The notes beneath the pieces are model-generated. The model searched no databases, was not told the origin of the DNA, and was given only the letters and a program-made list of their open reading frames with translations. DNA of 64,000 nt. It comes from Annona cherimola (taxonomy: Eukaryota > Streptophyta > Magnoliopsida > Magnoliales > Annonaceae). The stretch covers positions 87,033,137 to 87,097,136 of the forward strand of contig CM059972.1 of the NCBI GenBank assembly GCA_030490835.1, in the 5' to 3' direction. This document shows, one piece after another, positions 58,246 through 64,000 of this stretch (position 1 is its first letter; each line of letters opens with the position of its first letter). The position numbers and the translations under genes were made by a program.

Positions 58246-58803
58246 TTAGATGAGGCAGGGCTGCGAGCTTACCGCAGCCTCCGCCTCTCCCGTTTTGGAG
58301 TTCCCGTAGATCCTCCTTCGTTTTTGTGTTTCCCCTTGTACTCTTCCATCACAGGATCTACCCCTTTTCTGCTGATCTTGCATTTGAACTTCTGGTAGAT
58401 CCCATGCTTCCTCTACTTTCCTCGATCTGACCCTCTTCTTCCATTTTCCTTTCTTCTCCGTAGGTCTCGAAGGACTCCTCCCAACCCCATATCTGTCCTT
58501 CCTTAGCCCGACCTGTACTTCAATGAGCCCCTCATCCACCCTTTCAGCCCGCTGCTTCACCAACTTCTCATTTTCCTTATCCATCCCTAATCGTGCTAGT
58601 GTAGAGACAGCCTCTTCTGAGTATGGGAGCACTCCCCAGTCCAGCTTCCCCGTATCACAACTGAATTGCCTCCCGCCCCCTGCACTGCTTTCCCTTACTG
58701 ATGGTGATCTGCCCGGCCTCGCGATGTTTACAGTAGGTCTCCTCTCCATGGGTTTCTTGAATTCTGTGGATGCGAATTCTGGTGGCCTCACTTCAGTATT
58801 CAT
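58246..58803 (-). pseudogene. L1 ORF1 C-terminal remnant
   Basis: A 185-codon frame ends with TAA one base before the ORF2 start codon, the tight spacing common in plant L1 elements. It is charged and basic in its second half (KKGKWKKRVRSRKVEEAW, RGRSCDGRVQGETQKRRRIY), as expected for the end of the nucleic-acid-binding ORF1 protein. The usual DUF4283 and zinc-knuckle regions are not present, so the element is 5'-truncated here. A small duplication of GAGGCCACCAGAATTCGC flanks its first codons. Confidence 0.6.
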
Positions 58804-59036
58804 ATTGGCGAATTCTGGTGGCCTTACTTACTTTTGAAGTAACTCTTTATTTTCTTATCCACTACTAGAGCAAGTGCAGACTGCTATAGAATAGTTTACA
58901 GGTGGGAGAGATCTTTGCTTGCATTTTCATTACTCTCCAAACATGTATACAATGAGAAACAACAAATATTTTGGCAAATCCTATGAAAATTGATGAAGGC
59001 ACGGAAACTACTTATTACTACTTATGGCATGTCCAA

Positions 59037-59220
59037 CTAGCTTATTCCAGGTCTCATTGTAGATATAACAGCATCGTGAGACTTCAGGACTGCCTGAAAG
59101 ATAACCACTTCATGATTTAGAAAGAATTAGCCTCAAGATTTAGAACATTTTATAGAAAAAACTTTTTATTCTCATGAACACACTTACAGTGAATGAACAA
59201 GTGATGTCAGAGCCATAACT
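59037..59220 (-). pseudogene. Prolidase (Xaa-Pro dipeptidase)-like exon fragments
   Basis: On the minus strand an exon-like piece ending YGSDITCSFT at a GT/AAGTG donor (59188) is followed by an 80-bp intron-like gap. After TTATCTTTCAG it resumes as AVLKSHDAVISTMRPGIS, stop (59093-59037). Both blocks occur in this order in M24-family prolidases, where YGSDITCSFPV holds metal-ligand Asp and AVLKAHDAVI-x-x-MKPG-x-SW follows. The usual 13-15 residues between them are missing, and the Trp after PGIS is TAG. It is a pseudogene fragment. Confidence 0.55.
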
Positions 59221-59224
59221 CCCA

Positions 59225-59294
59225 GAGATCGTTTGAAATAATAGAATGTACAACATACATACCAATCCGATAATGGCCATCCACAACAGTACCT
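59225..59294 (-). pseudogene. ATXR3/SDG2-like SET-domain exon, copy 2
   Basis: After CTTGTGCAG the minus strand reads GTVVDGHYRIGMYVVHSI and then diverges. It aligns with VATVD/HYQIGICVLRPI of copy 1 at 53411 and with the same part of ATXR3/SDG2, without the frameshift but losing the YGEEIT part. It runs straight into prolidase-like sequence. An additional exon-like piece upstream (59450-59392, after TTTTTTGCAG) is not recognised. Confidence 0.5.
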
Positions 59295-59883
59295 CTGCAC
59301 AAGAGTAGGAATTTGATCAGTAAAGAAAATAGAATATAAGCACAGAAATAAGTACATTTGGATAAGAAAGCAACTCCTTGACAGACCTCTTGGATCTCAC
59401 GAATCTAGGCCCCAATTTAACCAAGGATACAAACATCTGTTTGCCCTGCAAAAAATATTCATTTGGAAATAGGGAAAAGGGATGAGAATATTATAAAATA
59501 AGAATAAAAATAAAACAAATGGGCTGTTATCAAAAGATGAAAATGATGAGACAAAATATATACAATGTTAAAGAGAAAGTAAGCCACTAGGAAATTAAAA
59601 TAACAAATCGATTAGAGATACACTGGATTAAAGATTTCAGTCAGAAATAATAATAAAAAATTTATCCTTTGAATTTCTAGTAAAGTCCCTAGCCAATCAC
59701 TAAATTTTTCCTGCCACAAAATCTAACTTGATTTTGTTGAGACAAGACTTAAACCATCCAGATTAGTAAGAAATCACACAAAATCAAGTCAAAACGAAAG
59801 GAAAATAAGGAGTAGAATGAACCTTAAAATCTATGCTCCTACTATTTCCCACTCCCTATTTTCCATATCCATTACCAAATTTG

Positions 59884-60787
59884 TAAGTCTGTGATGGACT
59901 AATGGCACAAGTGTTTTGTTAGATGTTGATAAAGAGAATCTCATCGGCATTGTTGATTGATTGTGACTTTCTTGGTGTTTTGCAAATGAACCTCAAATTT
60001 TTCGCAATTCACTTCTCAAAAATTTTGATTTTCAAATAATCCCCCATTTTTTAGCTTTGTTTGCAAAACACACCCTCTCCAATTTTATTTGCAAATAATT
60101 CTCACTTTTGAACTTTATTTGCAAAAAATTCTCCAGAACCAATTACCAAAATTTAGCCTTCCTAGTAAAATTAATTCAAAGTTTGTACGCACGTCATTTT
60201 TCAAATGAATTTATACCATTTTAGCATCCTTATATTATGATTTATGTTAAATAAATATGTCGAGGCAAATCTTTTGCCAACGAGTCAAAAAAATGAGGTT
60301 ATCTACAAAATCAGAAGTTATGGGGCATAAATCATAAAATAAAACATCTTTGGGACTATTGGAAAATATCTTTTTCCCCTCATGTCGAGCTTGCTACAAA
60401 AAACGTAAGGAATATGTGAAAGAATATGGTTATTACAATTAAAAGATGAAAATAGAGTTCGATTTTAATATGAAATCCGAGTTTGAAGTTGCTTAACATG
60501 ACATGGAGATTTGCAATCCCCCAAAACATGGTTGTTGTTAGGCAAAAATGTGGAAGGGCTGCTCATTGCCCATGTGGCCAGTGTGCACTTGCTTGGATTG
60601 TGAACCAACTACCAAAATGTGGATGCTTATGTATGAGTTTGACTTCTATATATACAATACTACTAAATCACTTTGGTACTTCTATCTATTTTTAGCTCTA
60701 TCTTGATGATTTTTCAAATTCAATTAATTTATTATGTTTAACATTATTGATTTTAATTAGATATCAAAGATCATATCAATTAGAGTT
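59884..60787. repeat. Segmental direct duplication, copy 2, right part
   Basis: Matches 47425-48300 closely, including GATGGACTAATGGCAC, TTGCAAATGAACCTCAAA, the TTTGCAAA repeat block and the 70-codon frame (60483-60695). Homology stops at ATCATATCAATTAGAGTT, where the second L1 begins. Confidence 0.75.
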
Positions 60788-60866
60788 TTTTTTTGATAAA
60801 TGGATACACTCTATCCCTGACCCCTTTCAATGTGGAAGGGGTAATGGATGGAGTAATCCAAGCAAT

Positions 60867-62390
60867 TCATTGCCAAAAAATTGTCTGAACAGATTTTCCA
60901 AAAAATGGCTTGGGGGGGTTAGCCCACCAAAGCTGGTAGTCTAAAGCTGAGACAGAAACCAAATCAGCTAAGGAGTGAGCAACAATATTTCCTTGCCGTA
61001 ATACATGGTGAACCGAAAAAAATTCACTTTCTCTGATAATCGATTTGGCATCATCAACAATGAAGCCCACAGGGGAGGGAATGTGTTCCTGATTGGCCAA
61101 AAGGTTGCAAAGGGTGAGGGAGTCGGTCTCGAACAGAGCCTGTCTGATATTGATTTGGAGTGCCCACTTAAGCCCTAATAGGAAAGCAGTAGCCTCCATC
61201 AGTAACGGATCCACACACTCTCTCCGCTTCCAACCACTTGCAGCAATAAAAGAGCCCTCCGAATCTCTGATCACAGCAGCACACCCAAATACTCCCAAAT
61301 CCCTTTGGCATCGAGCATCAGTATTGATCTTCACATCCCCAGGGGGCGGCTTGACCCAACGGGGCACCATTGGTCTTTCCAGCATCCCTGACTGAACAAG
61401 CAGTTTAGCCTTCCTATGTTGGAGAAGGAACTCAGCACACCAGGCTAAAGTGTCCTTAAAATTTGGTTGGGATCCCTCCGCTTTGAGTTTGTTCCGCAGA
61501 AACCAGACCCTCCAACAGCAAAGGATAAAGAGAGTGAGATCGTCGGATCTGTTCATTCTCACAAGCAAGTCAAAAATCACCTGTATCGTTGCGTCAGTGG
61601 AGGCCAACCTTGCGGCCTCTCTGCAGACCCCCAATGTCGTAGCGCACCTAAGAAAAAGGTGATTCACATCTTCAATTTCCCTTTTGCATAATATATAGAG
61701 GGGATCCACCTCCATAACCCTTCGAGTTAAGTTTTGCATCGTGGGAAGGACATTTTTGAGGAGTCTCTAACCGAAAATGATTACTTTTGATGGGAGATTT
61801 AGCCGCCAGATTGTTTTGAAGGATACGCAGGGGGTCGGGGTGACGCTACCCCCGCACAGTAGCCTGTATGCCGACTTGACCGTGTAGTTGCCGTTCGGTT
61901 CGTGCTTCCAGAACACACAGTCCTCAGCAGGTTCGGAGAGGATTGGAATCAAATTAACTTCATGCCACCTTGCCTCCCCCATAGCAGCCACCACGCGGTC
62001 CATTTGCCACGAATTCGTTTCACAATCCATGAAGTGGTTTTCCGTCACGTCCTCCGGGATTGAGGCCAGGAGGGGTCCCGCTTTATGCATCATCGTATCA
62101 AGCCAAATGTCAGAGAAGACCCTCACCCGTTGCCCATTGCCGATTCGCCATTTGCACCCCTCCTGGATCAAATCCCTTGCCTTCAGTATACTCCTCCAAG
62201 TGAATGAATCTGATGACCTCACACTGCAGGCCCAAATATCCGTGGTGGGGAAGTATCTGGACTTGAGAATTTTGTGACATAAAGACGTTTCTCTAGATAC
62301 GAGTCTCCATACCTGTTTAGCTAACAGGGAAAGGTTGAATTTGTGAAAGTCTCTAAATCCCATACTGCCTTCCCTCTTAGGTTTACACAT
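60867..62390 (-). pseudogene. L1 ORF2 C-terminal part (zf-RVT and RNase H)
   Basis: 61767-62390 gives MCKPKREGSMGFRDFHKFNL, SFTWRSILKARDLIQEG, KWRIGNGQRVRVFSDIWLD and YTVKSAYRLLCGG, the reverse-transcriptase-associated zinc-binding region. A TAA after FG at about 61764 interrupts it. 60867-61739 then has CKREIEDVNHLFLRC, WCAEFLLQHRKAKL, VKINTDARC, MEATAFLLGLKW, FETDSLTLCNLL and VHHVLRQGNIVAHSLADL, a complete RNase H core with its Asp, Glu and Asp residues. Stops between the pieces mean it is not translated as one protein. Confidence 0.8.
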
Positions 62391-63923
62391 TTCCTTCTAG
62401 GCCACCCAGCTCAACTTCCTTTTGCCATCCTTTTCGCCCCACCAGAATTTATTCAGCATCCCGTTTATATCATTACAGAATGATTTGGGTAAAGGAAATA
62501 TACTCATGGCATATGACGGGATAGCCTGAGCAACCGCCTTGATTAATGTCTCTTTACCTCCCCATGACAACAGTTTACCCTTCCAGCCCTGAATGCGTAA
62601 CCAAATACGCTCCTTGAGGCCTTTGAAGAAACCCATTTTGGATCGACCAAGCCATGCCGGGAGACCCAGATATTGGTGGAAATCCTGACCGACAGATCCA
62701 AGGAGTTGGGTCAAGTCCCTTCTGGTGTTGAGCTGCGTGTTGGAGCTGAAGAAAACCGCAGTTTTATCCACATTGACCAATTGGCCCGATGAACCTGCAT
62801 ATTGGCCTAGCAAATCCAGCAACTTCAAAATATCCTCTCCACTCGCCCTTGTAAATATGATAGCGCCATAAGCAAACAGAAGGTGGGAGATCACTGGGCC
62901 ATGCAGTTGAAGTTTGATACCATGGAGGAGCCCGGAAGCAACTACATGAGAAATAATGGCGGATAACCCCTCGGCACACAGAAGAAAAAGATAGGGAGAA
63001 AGCGGATCGCCCTGCCTTAGTCCCCTATGGGGAGAAAAGTAAGGAGAATAGAAGCCGTTGACATTGACTCGGTAGGTGATAGTGGAGATACAACTCATAA
63101 TCCAATCAATCCATACCGGGCAGAAATTCATAGTCTCCATCATCAGTTTGAGGAAGCCCCATTCAACTCTATCATATGCCTTCGACATATCCAGCTTGAT
63201 CGCCATCTCTTGTTTGCACCCCCTCTTGCGTTTTCGAAGGTAATGGATCGCCTCATAGGCTATCACCATATTGTCAGTGATAAGCCTTCCAGGGACAAAG
63301 GCACTTTGTTCCTCGCTGATTACTTCATGGAGGGCCAGCTTGAGTCGGTTAGCTAAGACCTTAGCCAATATTTTGTATACCACATTGCAGAGGCTAATAG
63401 GTCTAAACTGCGAGAGATTTTGAGCACCACTCCTCTTTGGAACCAATATTAGTGTGGTGGAGTTTGTGTACCTAATGAGCCTTCGCATCTGAACGGGGTT
63501 TCTCTCATCGAAGAACGTCTTGCACCACTTGATTATATCTTGCCCCACAGTTCCCCAGTGCTTTTGAAAAAAACCTGCTGACATTCTGTCCGGTCCAGGG
63601 GCTTTTGTTGGGCTCATGCTCTTGATTGCCCTTACAACTTCGTCAGCCTGCAGTGGTTTGGTCAAGGCCTATCGCTGTTCAGATGAAATTCTTCTCAAGA
63701 CAACATTTTCGACCCACTGTGTCGTCGTCGGGTTTGATGAAGCAAAGACATCAAAGAAGTGCTTAACAGTAAGCTCCATGATGTGATCCTGGTCTCTAAT
63801 CCAATTACCATCCTGGTCCTTCAAGGCCTCAATATAGTTTGCACGTCGTCGGTTGGAGGCAATACGATGGAAGAACTTGGTATTTTTGTCTCCCTCATGG
63901 AGTCGGTGTGACTTTGCCCGCAA
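62391..63923 (-). pseudogene. L1 reverse transcriptase with destroyed catalytic box
   Basis: 62397-63665 is a long frame with MSPTKAPGPDRMSAGFFQKH, FRPISLCNVVYKILAKVLAN, GRLITDNMVIAYEAIHYLRK, AIKLDMSKAYDRVEW and GLRQGDPLSPYLFLLCAEGL. Then comes HLLFAYGAIIF where FADD is expected, so both catalytic Asp residues are lost. A stop just upstream (about 63667) separates it from 63669-63923, which continues the N-terminal side (KSHRLHEGDKNTKFFHRIAS, VVLRRISSEQR). A TAG at about 62396 breaks the link to the zf-RVT part. The enzyme cannot be active. Confidence 0.85.
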
Positions 63924-64000
63924 TCTCCAAAGTTGCTCTTCATCCTCCAGCAGTAAGTTGATTTGGAACTTGAGTTTCTACACTGAGTCGTCTCTCGTAT

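Larger units (their letters stand above)
54083..58835 (-). mobile_element. Near full-length L1 LINE with RNase H, 4.7 kb
   Basis: The element spans 54092-58826 on the minus strand, ending in poly(T) at 54088-54099 (its poly(A) tail). CTTACTTTT occurs at both sides (54083-54091 and 58827-58835), a 9-bp target duplication that overlaps the tail. Its order is the end of ORF1, then ORF2 with endonuclease, reverse transcriptase, zf-RVT-like region and RNase H. It is inserted between captured gene fragments inside the composite element and is therefore the younger of the two. It is 5'-truncated within ORF1. Confidence 0.8.
51641..59883. mobile_element. 8.2-kb composite insertion carrying host gene fragments
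   Basis: The insertion interrupts duplication copy 2: GTCTCCATCCATCTAA precedes it and TAAGTCTGTGATGGACTAAT follows, where copy 1 reads straight through (CTCTATCCGTATAAGTCTAT). TAA is present on both sides (51638-51640, 59884-59886). Near the ends ATTTGGTAAT (51646) and ATTACCAAAT (59871) are inverted copies, in line with a Harbinger-type element. Inside are a CACTA-like terminus (51771), pseudo-exons of at least three unrelated nuclear genes on the minus strand, and a 4.7-kb L1. Without the L1 the insertion is about 3.5 kb. Whether it moved as one unit or grew by nested insertion is inference. Confidence 0.65.
60788..64000 (-). mobile_element. Second long L1 LINE with RNase H, running off the window
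   Basis: The 3' end is the poly(T) at 60786-60794, after TATCAATTAGAG. The empty site is visible in copy 1 at 48270-48285 (ATCAATTAGAGTTATGTA), so the insertion is younger than the duplication. It encodes RNase H, zf-RVT, reverse transcriptase and part of the region upstream of the RT. The endonuclease lies beyond 64000. It is related to but distinct from the L1 at 54092. Confidence 0.85.

Noticed and set aside
59392..59450. Exon-like segment (KQMFVSLVKLGPRFVRSKR) as part of a known gene
   Set aside because: Splice-like signals are present but I recognise no protein; noted only within the composite insertion.

Overview
Organism and overall character. This is nuclear DNA of a flowering plant. 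It is AT-rich, dense in transposon remnants, and carries one clearly intact protein gene: an intronless type-2 sterol C-24 methyltransferase (SMT2) at 40989-42071 on the minus strand. Plant-type L1 LINEs with a C-terminal RNase H domain, RTE LINEs, PIF/Harbinger-, hAT- and CACTA-like pieces and many small palindromic elements fill the rest. Nothing prokaryotic, organellar or viral was seen, and there is no CRISPR array or rRNA gene. The species cannot be named from the sequence alone. Layout, 1-20.9 kb: three decayed RTE LINE copies (1-808; 810-1692, split by a Harbinger-like MITE; 3800-4404), a hAT-like element with near-perfect 8-bp target duplication (2365-3096), and a cluster of foldback elements (7.36-10.99 kb). 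Next come a 5'-truncated L1 tail (11830-12405) and an L1 relic (14690-18540) whose endonuclease region is split by a 1.7-kb solo-LTR-like insertion with a 5-bp target duplication. Layout, 20.9-28.7 kb: an array of two kinds of AT-rich palindromic elements, many joined by (TA)n tracts. About 3.08 kb of it (20938-24009) is repeated directly as 24010-27085. The end of the array is further rearranged into head-to-head palindromes and an exact 64-bp tandem duplication. Layout, 28.7-40.7 kb: Harbinger-like MITEs, one nested in another, an array of five identical 27-bp repeats, hAT-like relics and low-complexity AT-rich DNA, with no convincing gene. Layout, 40.7-42.4 kb: SMT2 and its promoter, a GC-rich island. 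Layout, 42.4-64 kb: more foldbacks and a direct duplication (46345-48300 against 50540-51640 plus 59884-60787). The second copy is opened at a TAA site by an 8.2-kb composite insertion (51641-59883). That insertion has a CACTA-like terminus, pseudo-exons resembling chloroplast chaperonin-10, the SET domain of ATXR3/SDG2 (twice) and prolidase, and a 4.7-kb L1 with its own target duplication. A second long L1 enters the other arm of the duplication at 60788 and runs off the window. How the parts work together: only SMT2 looks functional; it would make 24-ethyl sterols (sitosterol, stigmasterol) at the ER. The rest is a layered record of insertions, and several layers can be dated relative to each other because empty sites survive in sister copies. 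The most interesting points are the composite element carrying host gene fragments, the foldback family with a shared core but exchangeable caps and arms homogenised within each copy, and the (TA)n-linked element array.
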